Source of the DNA: Fistulifera solaris
Lineage: Eukaryota; Bacillariophyta; Bacillariophyceae; Naviculales; Stauroneidaceae
DNA: 49,208 bases
Reading direction: 5' to 3'
Assembly (NCBI GenBank): GCA_030295235.1
Contig: AP026171.1
Span: forward strand, 1 to 49,208
Shown here: in pieces, positions 10,531-21,767 of the stretch
Layout: the number at the start of each line of letters is the position of its first letter
How positions within the stretch are numbered: position 1 is the stretch's first letter
The notes under the pieces: generated by a model
The model's input: only the letters and a program-made list of their open reading frames with translations
Told to the model about the DNA's origin: nothing
Databases searched by the model: none
Program-made: the position numbers and the translations under genes

Positions 10531-11096
10531 AGACAGAAGATAGTTGATTTCGGTTAGATTGACTTTTTCAAGCATTTATTATGTAGCTGATTGTGTGCAA
10601 TTGCCTTCTGAAGTGCCACGAACGAATCTTCCAGCACCATCTTAGGCTTTATCGTTGATTGCCCCAACATCCGGAAAGGATGGTACAAGGTACGCTAGAC
10701 ATATGTTGATGGCGGGAATGGGTACTACTGTACCCCTTTGATTTTGGAAAGCGGGTGGAAGCAATTGCCGACGCCAACGTGCTTGACAGGATGCAGAGTT
10801 AACAATTAACATCCGTAACCGAACCTCACAACTCATGACTTAGGACATTGAGTCCAGTCTTGGTAGAAACGGACAACACTTCGGGCCATGCATAGTACTG
10901 TACCTGGTAAGTTGTACCGGTACCGCACCGGTACTACGTACCTATGTATGTGGGCGCAAAGATGCGGCGACTTGTTTTTTTTCTTTGAACCGCAAAATCG
11001 TGACTTCTTCGTCGCCATGATAATAACATTATGCGTTACGATCATTAGAATTAGAAAGACTTTGAATTCAGTGTCTCCTTATGTCTTTTATTGAAG
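10531..11096. other. Intergenic spacer eS10 / RING-chromo
   Basis: 566 bp. It contains a strong GTACC/GGTACC palindromic cluster at 10893-10944 and a T-run near 10976-10983. No gene was recognised. Confidence 0.55.
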
Positions 11097-11894
11097 ATGA
11101 GTAAATATCAAGCATTAAATTACAGCGCGAGCGAATCATCAACGAGTGATCTTTTGAAGATTCTTTGACGTGCCCTTTGTGCATCGAAATGTTTGATACA
11201 GATTTGGAAGTAGTTGCAAAACAGAAGCGAGACAAACTCATCGTTCCAGTACGGAATCACGGAAACCTCTGCTGTCTTCAGAGAATCGTTTACCCGTCTC
11301 GTGTACCGCTTGCTGGTTTACGTTTTGCAACGCTTGTTTGCATCGAATAATGTATCGACCTGGCGGGGTTAAATGTCCCATTTGCCCTAATAAGGATCTC
11401 AGCGTAGCAGCGCCTGCTATCAATTTGCCTCTGGTGCGTCTTTTACACCTGATAAAACCCATGGTAGAGACTCCGGTACTATCAGTTGATATGGTCCATA
11501 CAGTAGTAACCCCCCTTACAAAGGCAGAAAAACAAATGCCCATTAAGGCGACGAAAATAAGTGCAAAGAACGTTATTCAGAAAGAGAGGACCATAGCGCT
11601 CCCAACGCAAGAGTTGCTGAATACAAACGTTTAGCTGATAATTTGTATCAGGTGCAAGCCATTGTCGGTCGTCGCTCATCTCCCGGAAATAAGTGGTACA
11701 AAGTTCGCTGGGCCGGCTATGCAGAAGAGGACGATACTTGGGAGCACTGGAAAGGTTTAAAACACCTTGATAGTACGTTTCTCCAACAAATGCGACTATT
11801 GGACGAACAAGCCAAAAGAAAAGAAAACAAAATAGCATTTGATCATAGCTGTGTGTTGTCGTGTTTACACTCACCACGCGTGGAACGCACGTAG
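11097..11894 (+). CDS. RING finger plus chromodomain protein, frame-disrupted
   Basis: About 265 residues from the ATG at 11097 (MSKYQALNYSASESSTSD). A RING-type zinc site follows: CPLCIEMFD (11169-11195), then about 40 residues, then CTACWFTFCNACLHRI, GGVKCPIC and PNKDLS. This is the Cys pairing of a RING with a long first loop and suggests E3 ubiquitin ligase activity. After a 50-residue linker, a C-terminal chromodomain reads YQVQAIVGRRSSPGNKWYKV, RWAGYAEEDDTWEHW, with aromatic residues placed to read methyl-lysine. Shifts at T4 11152-11155, about 11220-11270 and A4 near 11549 must be bridged. No integrase or reverse transcriptase is nearby, so this is not an obvious retroelement remnant. 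A link between chromatin reading and ubiquitination is inference. Confidence 0.72.
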
Positions 11895-11990
11895 TTTGGT
11901 GCGTAGCATTCGATGCTGCCATTTGAAACACTCAATCAAGTAATCATAATAGAATGATGAACATGTCTCTATTGGCAATATGTTCCGTTG

Positions 11991-12990
11991 TTACTGCAGT
12001 CTACTTATGTTTTGTGCCTCGTTCAACGAAGCAGTCTTCTTCGTGTCACTAAACCGTGAGGATTCAAACTCGTTCTGTTTCCCCAACAGGACGCTTTGAT
12101 ACCTATCTTTCTTCTAAGAGAGCACCTGCGTTGGCATCATCTAATGCAAATTCGATGTAGGTCAGAGATGGGTGCTCCGCTGCGAATTTTCGTACGTGCT
12201 TTGTTTGCCAAAGGTAAAATTGTCGAATGTCTTCGTCCGTTCGATTCCGCTGTGGCTGTTGGGGCCAGAGCCGTCTGCAGGTTTTCAAATGTTCCATGAG
12301 ACCACCCCAACGCTGCACACTACTGACCCAATCATCCGGGTCTCTCGTCGACAAGATGATCGTTCCTTGGGGTAGGACCTATAAAATGCATCTAGAGCGT
12401 AGACAGATGGGTCCCAACAACCCTCCATAGCGTTGTTATCCGTCCAGATATCGTAATTTCCGCATCCTCGGAACATATCTAGTCTTTTGATAGATTTTAA
12501 GCATGCAGACACCTGTTCGTAGTTTGTTCTCACCAAAGTAGTGCACCGAGCGCTGTTCCCCGCATTGAAAGTAGGAATGAAGCGACGTGGTGCCGCTTTT
12601 GAAAATACTCGCCACCAGTACGGGGAAAGGAATGTTTATCGGTGGTCTTTTGAGGGGTGCAACGCGTGTTTGCGATACAGGTTTCGAAAAGGGTTTGACT
12701 GTCTTGCTGGAATTTACTGAAGTAATAAAAGAGCTTTTCTGTGGAGCGCGCTCATGAGATTGGACTTTTGTTTGTGCGATACCTTTCGGCAAAGCGTTGA
12801 TTGTGACAATTTCAATCGTGTTATTTGCTGTTGTTTTACGAACTTCCAGCGATCGCTTCGAGTTAGCCACGAGATTCTTAACATCTGCATACATCGCCCA
12901 GGAAGCGAAACAGGCAATACCGAGAAAAGCAAGTTGTGCAAAATAACGCATGTGCCTCCACCGCTTCCGTATTGGTCGTTTGATATCCAT
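11991..12990 (-). CDS. Sulfotransferase-like type II membrane protein, frame-disrupted
   Basis: About 330 residues from the ATG at 12990. A basic N terminus precedes a single anchor (YFAQLAFLGIACFASWAMYA), a stem and the catalytic fold. PFPVLVASIFKSGTTSLHSYF carries the 5'-phosphosulfate loop (KSGTTSL, near 12581-12601). GTIILSTRDPDDWVSSVQRW corresponds to the 3'-phosphate-binding region, with a helix ending in SLTYIEFALDDANAGALLEER. A terminal CWGKQNE block lies beyond a further shift, ending at TAA 11993-11991. Such enzymes move sulfate from PAPS to Golgi glycans or small molecules. At least three shifts are present. It is convergent with the RING-chromo gene, with only about 100 bp between stops. 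Confidence 0.75.
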
Positions 12991-13464
12991 GCTTTTGACA
13001 AGGACTAAAGGTGTGTGAGAAAGTTATGAAAGTTTATGAGGCTTTGCACAAATACGGGTTTTCGAGTAGTGTTGTTGGTTGTAAAATGAGAGGAATGACG
13101 GAGGTGCACGCAACACCGCAAAACACTCCGATCTCCGCGATCTTCGACGTGCGCCGTAACACGTTTTTACCTCCCTTTAACGAGGACATTGTGTCTGTTG
13201 TGAACACAAACTGCACTATCCGTAGTATAGTGTCGATATTTGTATAAAGCAAATCGTACTAAAATAACTGGCTTTCCCCTTATGTTTTTCCCTCCTGTCA
13301 TAATCCTCGCCATCGGCAATCGCTTTTTCCGTCAAGGAAAAATAATAATACTCCGCAAAATAAGCTAAGAAACGTTGGGGTGCAAAATACAATTGATGAG
13401 GAATGTCATGAAGTGCATGACATCTTGACTTGTCAGTTGTCAGCCTCAAAACCATAGCAAAGTC
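12991..13464. promoter_or_regulatory. Divergent intergenic region
   Basis: 474 bp between the divergently transcribed sulfotransferase-like and GT-A-like genes, so both promoters should lie here. Short open frames exist on both strands but show no family similarity. No specific element was recognised. Confidence 0.45.
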
Positions 13465-14470
13465 ATGGGACGTTCCGGCAGAATAAGAATAGCTCGGCTA
13501 ATAGTAGTTGCTTCTGTCACAATAAGCGGATTCTTCCTTTCTGCGACTCTTACTCGTGTTTACTTGGAAGCGGATGACCTGTCATGGAAGACAACAATTG
13601 ACGAGCTGGAAGGAATCATCTTAGATAGCGATGAAGAGAACGTTGTCGGTGAAGCGGATTTGCAAATAATAGTTGCTATCGTTGCTTGTACCAAGTCGAA
13701 AGACGACTGGAAGTCAGTCGAAACGACTGCTCTTCACAATATTCTTATTCCTTCGATTGAACGAACTGTTACGCCCTCCGAAAAACACGTGCGGGTCGAT
13801 CTGGTGGTCGGATTTGATGATAACGACCCATTTTGGAATGATCCTGAAAATCGAAAAGCTACAAGCATCGACTCATGTCCCTATCAGTTTCATTTCTGTT
13901 CCGAAACAGCCCAGCCGGCCCTATCGGATTCCTTTCAACGAAGTTTGTAGGGCCAGCTATGAGTATGGGGCTGACTTTATTGCTCGCGTGAACGATGACT
14001 CGGAATTTATTACTCCTGGATGGATCACCAAAGGTGTAAATCGGTTATCACACTACAATCCACCTTGGGTAGGCGTCGTCGGGCCAACGTGTCGACAAGG
14101 CAACACACAGATTCTTACACATGACTTTGTACATCGAACCCACATGGATATATTTGAAAATTATTATCCAGATGAATTCGACAATTGGTGGATCGATGAC
14201 TGGATCACTTACGTCTATGGACCCAAAAGGACAACGAGGTTACCCGATTGGGAGATGTTTCATCATACTTCCAAACACGGACAAAGGTATCAAGTAGAAC
14301 AATCCCTCAAGAGACAATTACCATTAAGTCTTCGTCGAGGCGCACAGCAAATTGAGTTGTTTGTACAGCAGAACGAATCACAAGTGCTGCTTCATCAGCG
14401 TACAGTATTGGGAACTGATCGATTGGCTGGTGTATGGGGTCCCATAGCAGATTTTGTTGCTTCACATTGA
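13465..14470 (+). CDS. GT-A-like glycosyltransferase, type II membrane, frame-disrupted
   Basis: About 335 residues. The ATG at 13465 gives a short basic tail and an anchor (LIVVASVTISGFFLSATL). DLQIIVAIVACTKSKDDW looks like the first strand of a nucleotide-sugar fold, with VRVDLVVGFDDNDPFW next. FNEVCRASYEYGADFIARVN, DDSEFITPGW contains an acidic DD pair at the place of a DxD motif. WVGVVGPTCRQGNTQILTHD, FVHRTHMDIFENYYPDEFDN and WWIDDWIT follow, and HHTSKHGQRYQVE is near the C terminus. One frame change lies between about 13680 and 13945, here needing one extra or two missing bases. The fold call is an inference from motif order; the precise CAZy family is not settled. Golgi location is likely from topology. 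Confidence 0.65.
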
Positions 14471-15327
14471 GGGTAATATGGTTCTAGTCAGTTGCAACGT
14501 CATCTAAGGACAAAAGCAGCTGGGATTACCTTCGGTGCGCATAGACTATGAATATCGACAACGACTGGGGTTTATTTTAAGTAAAGGGAGCATCGGACAA
14601 GGCAAGTCCTCCTGGGTTTGTAATTGCTGACTTTCGCTCTTACACTTGCGATAGAATGATGAACATATTTTCGTCGGCCATGGATCATGAATAGAATTGT
14701 TTTCCGTACCAACTTGCTCCAGGCTATAATATTCTATCACGCTAGTCCTCAACGAAAAATTTCTCCACCTAGAATACTATACTACGTAAGTTTATCTGTT
14801 TTTCTTAATTTGAAGCCAGCTGATTGTGTGATAGCTATGTGTAACGACTGTTCCGCTGACCAAAAACTGAGAATAAAGGTGGGGCTCGGAAGTCAGCTCA
14901 CGGTGAGAGGAGCCAACACTAACCCTGATACCGTACGAACTACTTACGAGGCACATCAATGCGGAAAACATGAGCTACTGCTAACGTTCGACCTAATTGT
15001 TTTTCAATACCGAAAATCATGCTTGGGGCCTCGAATAGCAATGAGGTGAACGGAGTCGAATTGTTGTTCGGGACTGAGAATTAACCGAATCGCACAAAGA
15101 GTACATAGGTGGGGCTTAGACTTGGTCAATGTCCCCGTGACCGTGACCGACCCTTTTTCTTCGTCCTCGTGACCCTTCTCTCCTTCGCACATAATATCGA
15201 CGACATAACTCACTTCTTCATCATTCTTTTCGGACCGTTGTACGTTGCCCCCATTTTCGTCATCCTAGAACTCAGTAAAACAACTTGGCATTTCAAGGTT
15301 CAATAAGCAAGACGCGAAGAAGCTACG
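14471..15327. other. Intergenic spacer
   Basis: 857 bp. A plus-strand frame of 120 codons (14687-15049) begins with an ATG but has no recognisable domain and a composition like the surrounding spacer. Nothing else was identified. Confidence 0.45.
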
Positions 15328-16861
15328 ATGATCGCATCTCCGTCTGCTGCAACGCTCACCACAAGGGCATCCTTGTCGACAATTTCTACAGCAGATTCAT
15401 TGCGTCGTTCTTTGATTATCAGTTTCTTAATAGCGCTAGTTATAGGAGCGTTACAGCACCTTCAATTTTCGAGAACGGTACGGAAAGGGTCTCATTTCGA
15501 GGTTCTACATCAACGCTTCGATCTACCTGTGATACGCTCCTCGTCGGCCACAAATAAATACGAAATTACCGAATTGGGCGAGGACTCCACTGATAGTCCT
15601 CCCACACAACCAAGAGGCTCTTCTTCACAACAATTACGACCTCCACCACAACCTCCTCTTCGAACCCGAACAACCCATAATTCAATAAACAAGCCCCCGC
15701 CCAACGTTAAAGCCAGCAATCGCACCGATTTACCTTTCTCAATATCACCGTTTGCCTACGCATTTGTTATTGGTGGCTGTGATCCGAGAACCCGCCCACG
15801 TATCAGAACTATCTGTTCAACATCGCGATCGCGACAAAATGCTAAGAGAAGTCAACAGCACGGCCGATGTAGTAGCGTTGTTTCAGATGGGACAAGATGT
15901 GCCCGCCGGGGAGTCACTGCCACAGCGTGACCTGCATGCCTTTGGGAATATACGTCTATTACATACCACAACAAACAACTGGCCGGCAATCCTTTTATCG
16001 AACACAGCTAGATAAATTCCGGATATTGGGGCTGACTCAGTACGAGCGCATATTGTTCATGGATGGAGATGTGTTGCCGCTGGGGAATCTGGATTTGCTT
16101 TTGAATTGAGTATGAATGGCACGTTACAAGAAAATGTCGTCATGCGAGGTTTGTACGAGCCAGCGAATGGCGGCTTCTTTCTCGTCAAACCGGGAACGCT
16201 AGAAGATATCCAACGAGTCATTGAATGGCGCGAAGAAACGGCATTGCAACTTCCGTATCCGCACTTCGACCCAGATATTGGTTGGGGCACGAACTAATAT
16301 CGCCGTGGCTGGCACAAAAGAGCAAGGAACCAATTGACGTTTTTGGCAGCCTTTGCAGATCAAGGTCTATTGTACTATTATACTATGTATCATCAAAATC
16401 GGTCAGCTTTTGCTGCGAGACGGGACGGCGGAAAATTGGCAATATGCGCCCGACGGTACCGTGCAACTTCGCAATCATGTCTCATTATTGAATTTTAGTG
16501 TCGCGGAAATCAGTGCTATTCCGGGACGACATCACTACTACAAATTTCCGCTGAATTCGTTCATTCACTTTACTGGCGCAGGAAAGCCTTGGATGCGAGG
16601 TGGTCCTCCTGAAGACTGCTGTACCGAAGAGAACAAGTTCAAAGAAGCCAAATATTATTGGTTCTGGGAATTATCAAAATGAACGAAGCACTAAATTTGG
16701 GAATTGATTTCAAGCAGCATTGAAAGGCGGCAAACATAGACCGCCGTTGGGCTTGCATCCTGTCTATGCTCACGCATCTGAATGTTTCCCATCAAAACGC
16801 TTTGACACCGCTGGAGAGAGTCTATCCGGAAAGCGCGGCCGACTATAACACATTTCATTAG
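15328..16861 (+). CDS. GT8-like glycosyltransferase 3, frame-disrupted
   Basis: Third member of the family, about 510 residues, separated from copies 1 and 2 by four unrelated genes. The ATG at 15328 is followed by a membrane anchor (SLIISFLIALVIGALQHL). A Pro/Ser/Thr-rich stem of about 90 residues, absent from the other copies, includes SSSQQLRPPPQPPLRTRT. The catalytic core has FAYAFVIGGCDP, LDKFRILGLTQYERILFMDG with the following D and VLPLGNLD (DxD motif). It then has GLYEPANGGFFLVKPGTLED, FDPDIGWG and KFPLNSFIHFTGAGKPWMRG. The end matches copy 1 (RPPLGLHPVYAH, then LTPLERVYPESAADYN) and stops at TAG 16859-16861. Several shifts lie between 15780 and 16100 and near 16290-16380. Confidence 0.8.
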
Positions 16862-17470
16862 TGGGCCGAGCAACATGTCGCTTGCTCTTTGAGGGCACGT
16901 TCTTTGGCTAGGCTTAGCGTTTTGAATAGCATACGTTTACAATGTTGACATCAAGGATGTTCAAGATGCTTTAAGAAATGGAATAGAGTTAGCTCTAAGA
17001 AATCAGAAGGATAGCGCTATCAGACGTTTTGTACACCCTTACCATTTCGCGCGTACTTGTACATACAACATACTATGGTACTTTGATTTGTACAATACGT
17101 TATTTTCGTGTGACTGAGAATTAGGGACTGACAATGACGGGTGTGACACCTTTCTATGGTCGAAAAGTAGGATCGTCTACACGTCAGCATGAACCAGCGT
17201 AAATCCAAATGTCTTTGAACATGCACAAGCGAACATCTTTTTCTTCTCTCATTTGAGAAGAAAGAAAAGTAGAGACAGACTAGCCCTTCCGTCTCGTCTT
17301 AAGCTTCTTATTTGTAGAATATACTTCTCCTTGTAAACTTGGCATGAGCGTGCAAGAGCTGTAAATTGGAGAACACTATTATTTTCACCAAACCGAGATT
17401 CTTTCGTTTTCTCGCTATCGGCACATATATTTTAACGGAAAGTGATAACAAAACAAAGCAACAAATCACA
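16862..17470. other. Intergenic spacer
   Basis: 609 bp between GT8-3 and the plastid membrane protein gene. It contains short near-palindromes such as TCTAAGAAATCAG and a pyrimidine-rich stretch near 17237-17262. No gene was recognised. Confidence 0.45.
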
Positions 17471-18224
17471 ATGACATTACATAGGGTGCTTGCTTTTCTG
17501 CTAGTTTGCGCGCTTCCGAGTCATCTGTCGGCGTTTCATCCTCAACCGCAGAAAAGGCCGTACGCAATCTCAATCAACAAACAGTTTCCGTTCTATATGT
17601 CCGATATTCCTCGTGAAGACAGTGAAAAGACGAGGAGAGAAACTCCTTTCAAGAAATTGTTAGCTTTTTAAAGCACCTCCGCCTCCCGAAGATCTGTTTG
17701 TATTAACCGGTGATGTATTGGCGCTCTCTGTCTACGGTCTTGCCGATCACATTGTCTCACAAGAGATGACACACCAAATGGTTTTAGATAGTCCGAATCC
17801 GATGGAACTGCAACAGAAAATGGCAGCTGATTGGGGACCGCCTGTGTGGCTTGATTCGACGCACAGTTACCATCAGCACGTACTACAAGTCACACTTAGT
17901 GATAAACTCGTGACACATTACTCGCCGCTACTCGAACCCACAAGTGTAGCTGTGTGTTTGCTGTTAGCATCGTGGCTACTGTCGGGATGGTGGCACCAAG
18001 CGTTCGCAATAGAAACCACACGAAATGCGGAACGAAACTTGTTTAAAACAGGACAGACTTGGCTGACATCGACCGCAATACTTGTCAGCCTAGTGGCTGT
18101 TTCGCATCTCATCATGGAACCCGTTATCTTTACTAAAGGAGACATTTCGTTCCTCTTGGACACGCTCACTGTCATGGCTATGTGGAGATTCATGGTCAGC
18201 TGTATAATAGATTGGAGATTGTAA
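17471..18224 (+). CDS. Plastid-targeted membrane protein, DUF3054-like layout
   Basis: About 250 residues from the ATG at 17471. MTLHRVLAFLLVCALPSHLS is a signal peptide followed by A|FHPQPQKRP, the A|F cleavage motif of diatom bipartite plastid presequences. The mature part has four hydrophobic segments: LFVLTGDVLALSVYGLADHI, TSVAVCLLLASWLLSGWW, WLTSTAILVSLVAVSHLI and FLLDTLTVMAMWRFMVSCI. A loop of about 50 residues lies after the first. GD-x-LAL in the first helix and the order of helices resemble DUF3054 proteins, whose function is unknown; this assignment is tentative. One frame change occurs at the T-run near 17665-17670. The gene ends 300 bp from the convergent C2-TerD gene A. Confidence 0.6.
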
Positions 18225-18525
18225 AGTATCCCCAAGCAAAGAAAAGCCATACAATGAGCTCAGAGAGGGAATAACAAGGTGGAAGGCAACGGGCTGCTTT
18301 AGAAGCAATTCAGGCGCAATTATGTCGAAAGAACCAAGAGGTACTACCCTAGAGACTAATGCTATCAAATAATTCCGTTACTAGATGGGTCTTGATGTAA
18401 TTCATTTTTCTCTTACGGAGTATACAAAGAACTAACCGCATCCGAAAATCGGTGCGTTCTAGACTAGCAATCCTAGTCAAAATAAGCAACCACTAAAGCG
18501 CACAAACAGTGGCATTGCTCTGCGA
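18225..18525. other. Convergent 3' spacer
   Basis: About 300 bp between the convergent stops of the plastid protein and C2-TerD gene A, presumably holding two 3' UTRs. No element was recognised. Confidence 0.5.
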
Positions 18526-21500
18526 TTAAGAGTATGTCATTAGAGAAGAAAGATGGCCTAGGTGCTTCTCGATCATGCAATTCTGCAGCGTGCGGGTACA
18601 GTCATCGATTGTCAAATCACACGACGATAATCCCAGCAGGGCAAATTCCCAGCTAGCACCGCTGCGAAACAAACACCCAACAGTAACCGTTCTGGTAGGA
18701 AATGTGTCGAAATCCGGAAACGTACATCGAACTATCTCTGTCCCATCAGCAGAATTGAGCATATTAAACGCAGCAGACAAAATGTGGTCCGCTTGCTCGC
18801 CAAGGTACGGGCCCAGTGAAAAGCATATGTAATGAACATCAGTTACCGCTCTGGGTAAAGCGACTTGGAACCGATCTTCGACGTATGCAACAGAGAGATC
18901 TTCCGATTGAGAATTTTGACGATGTACAACGTCAAGAAGATGAGTATCTTTGTCCATCAGAAGGGCCAAGGGCAGAACATTTTCACCGTTGGCTACCTTC
19001 CAATACAATCCAATGCTAAGGTTTTCTGGTAGTGGTGCAGCATAGTCCTCGATTCGAATACTTTCGCCTGAGCGCATCAATGCTGTTCTCTCAGCTCGTC
19101 TAGATATGCGGGTTGCTGATCCCTGGGCAATCACCTGTATTTCCGGTTGCATACTGCCGAATTCGCGAAATCCTTGATAACCTGTCGCCATGACTTCTAG
19201 GTCCCACGTGTTTCTGTTCTTTGCTCGAGAAATCCGTAAGAGCACGACAGACGTGTCCGAAGGTGTAAGTTGAGGAACAAATCGACCAACACCTTGACCA
19301 GTAATAGCGTCTTTACACCGTATTTCTAACGACTCTATGCCAGAAAAGAGTTGTCTCTTGCGGTCATTACAAGGCAGAGTGTTCCAACGTTCATTGGGAC
19401 GTTGTCCAAATCGATCACTACCGTATCGATTGTCGGTTGACCCGGTAACTCTAACCGTTCAGGAAAACAATAGAGCGGTTGGGATTAGTTCGGTTAGCAA
19501 AGTATACTGATTCATCCCACAAAATGAATCCATTGTCTAGATCAGTGGCTACGAAACTGGTCTCCAAGCACGGTCCCGACCTCCATGATAGGTCTAGCGC
19601 TATCTTCGAATGTTGTCTCAGAACAAAGACATGACCTGGCATCAAAACAGGATAGAACTTCGCAGTCATCTGGACCTTCACCTCTATTTGACCCGTAGCT
19701 CCGGCGCAATAAAATTCTCTCGCTTGCTCGGAACGCTGCCACAGTGTACCAACATGATACCTCCTCTTTCGGCAATGTTAGCATGATGGCCCCATAAACG
19801 TTTCTTTGCTGATTTGACGATCATAAATACGAAGTTCTAGTTTTCGCTCCTCTGCACAAGCTCTTTTGCCATATCCCCGCCAATTTCACAAAGATTTCGT
19901 TTTCTTTCCATACAGGATTGCTCGATCGACGAGCAGGGCCCGTTTTACCACAAGACTTGCCACCGAGATACAGTTCAACAAGAGGTTCCGCTGACTTCAT
20001 TTTACCAAATATGTTGCGATCCAGTGACACTAAACCACGGGCCTGTGAGACGGTAACGGTCAAAGTGGCGGATGACATGATCGAAGTCATTGCTTGTCCA
20101 TGATTGTGGAATGGTATAGCACTACTTTCTTGCGAGTGAAAACTCGAAAGAGAGGACTGACTAGCTTGAAGCCCAAATGAAGGGCTTTCGAACGACAATT
20201 CGGTGCTCCTTATCGACTCATTGGCGTCTTTCTCAACCGGAATAGTATTTTCAAGCTTGTTATTTACGGGCACCCCGCTTGTACCAACTCATATGTAGCT
20301 GAAACACCAAAGGAATGCATAGATTGTGAGTGAGGTTTTGTATAATCGACATCGATAGTTCCTGTTCTTGGCCCAACATAATGTAGCGACGATGACAACT
20401 GGCCAGAGGTCCGCTTTGTTAGTGCCATTGCTGGCAAGACGGGGTCGTACTTGTGATGACCGACGCCGGATTTTTTTTCATTTAAGATGAAGTTCTTTGC
20501 GTCCTTCGCGAGTGATTGTTCAGCACTGACATTATTTTCGGTTCCTTTTGATGCAAGTATGCGGCGCGGATGCACAACAGCGGTAACTTTTCGACTCCAC
20601 AGAGATCTTTTGGTTTTAGAATCAGCACTCGACCCACTTGATGAGTTATATGTATGAACTTCACACCCATTGTCCGCTTCAGATGTTAAGGTGTTTCGTT
20701 CGGAAATATTTCGTACCGTAAAAGTAGCTCCCAGTTTGGCGCAAGCGACTGCATCGTCAGAGGATTTCACACGAGAAGGAGGGGCGCAATTTCTATTGCT
20801 TGAAGTTACTTTATCAGCTGACAAACTCCACTTGGGCGTTTTTCGACGACCTCTATTATTTTCATGGATCGGTGCACCTCCAATCGGTAGTACAGGATTA
20901 ACCGTATAGCTAGCCGCTGACGGAATGCGATGAGTTTGTACCTCGTCATGCTCTGTCTCGCTAGTGTCAGAATCGCAATCACCGGACTTTTCATCCCTTT
21001 TGTCATCATCACCTTCCATTACAACGGTCAATGCTGTTTCGATAGCTGCAGGAGTCTCATTGCTTGATTTGGGAATTAGTTTTGCTTGAAATAGTTTCGA
21101 TTTGATGCTCGGTGATTCAATGTGATGGCCTGGCGGATCACGAAGCCGGTAATCTTGCCTTCCAGATCCCCTATCGCGACGCCCGCCACGTCGTTTTCCT
21201 GAAGATGAGATTAAATCATCAGAAGAGTTCCATCGTTTTAACGGCCTTCTTTACGACTCCCATTGTCGAACCCTTCATGAAAAGACCAGTTTAACAACTC
21301 TGGATTAGCCCATTGTACTCTTCTTTGTCGTTGCGTATCACTGTCTCTGCATGTGGGCCAGAACTGATCGCCGACTTGAATGTCATTTCTTGGCCCGTAC
21401 TCATTATTATTCTTGGCCGCGAAGTATTCGAAGAAGAGTGCTGCACCACGCTCACAACTTCGGCGCTAACTGCTTCACCCACAAACGATGATTGGTGCTC

Positions 21501-21767
21501 ATCATTATGGACCATCACTTCGCTTTCCTCGCCCTCTGTGACTGATTGAGGTTGCGAGGAAATGTTCTCCTGGAGATTCGTAATCGTTCTCAAAACTATC
21601 TCCAGATTCCGTCTCAGACTCATCAGAATATGATCTTCCGTAAGATTCATAGTCACTGTCGTAGCTTCTTCAGATTCCGAGTAAGGACTGTCGTGTAAAT
21701 GCGGCTTCGAGGTAGAAAAGCTTCCGTCAATACTCGTAGGCTCACTTTCAGAATTATCAGACACCAT
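18526..21767 (-). CDS. C2-TerD protein A (disordered N-terminus, C2, two TerD-like domains)
   Basis: About 1,080 residues. From the ATG at 21767 the first 560 residues are Ser/Lys/Arg-rich and predicted disordered, with a short helix (LRRNLEIVLRTITNLQENI). In-frame coding-like sequence also extends upstream to about 21845 without an ATG. The C2 domain (about 20070-19690) reads ATLTVTVSQARGLVSLDRNI, NPVWKENEIFVKL and LRIYDRQISKETFMGAI, and keeps an Asp in its first loop. TerD 1 (19620-19160) has IALDLSWRSGPCLETSFVAT, WDESVYFANRTN, VVIDLDNVP and GRFVPQLTPSDTSVVLLRI. TerD 2 (19100-18560) has GESIRIEDY, IGLYWKV, LLMDKDTHLLDVV and VTVGCLFRSGASWEFALLG. C2 domains bind membranes, often with calcium; TerD is a calcium-binding stress-response fold. 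At least six frame shifts are present. Confidence 0.8.

Noticed and set aside
11643-11894. Chromodomain as the tail of a chromovirus-type retrotransposon
   Set aside because: No integrase, reverse transcriptase, protease or LTR is present nearby; the upstream sequence encodes a RING-type zinc site instead.
14687-15049. Plus-strand frame of 120 codons
   Set aside because: Composition matches the surrounding spacer and there is no recognisable motif.
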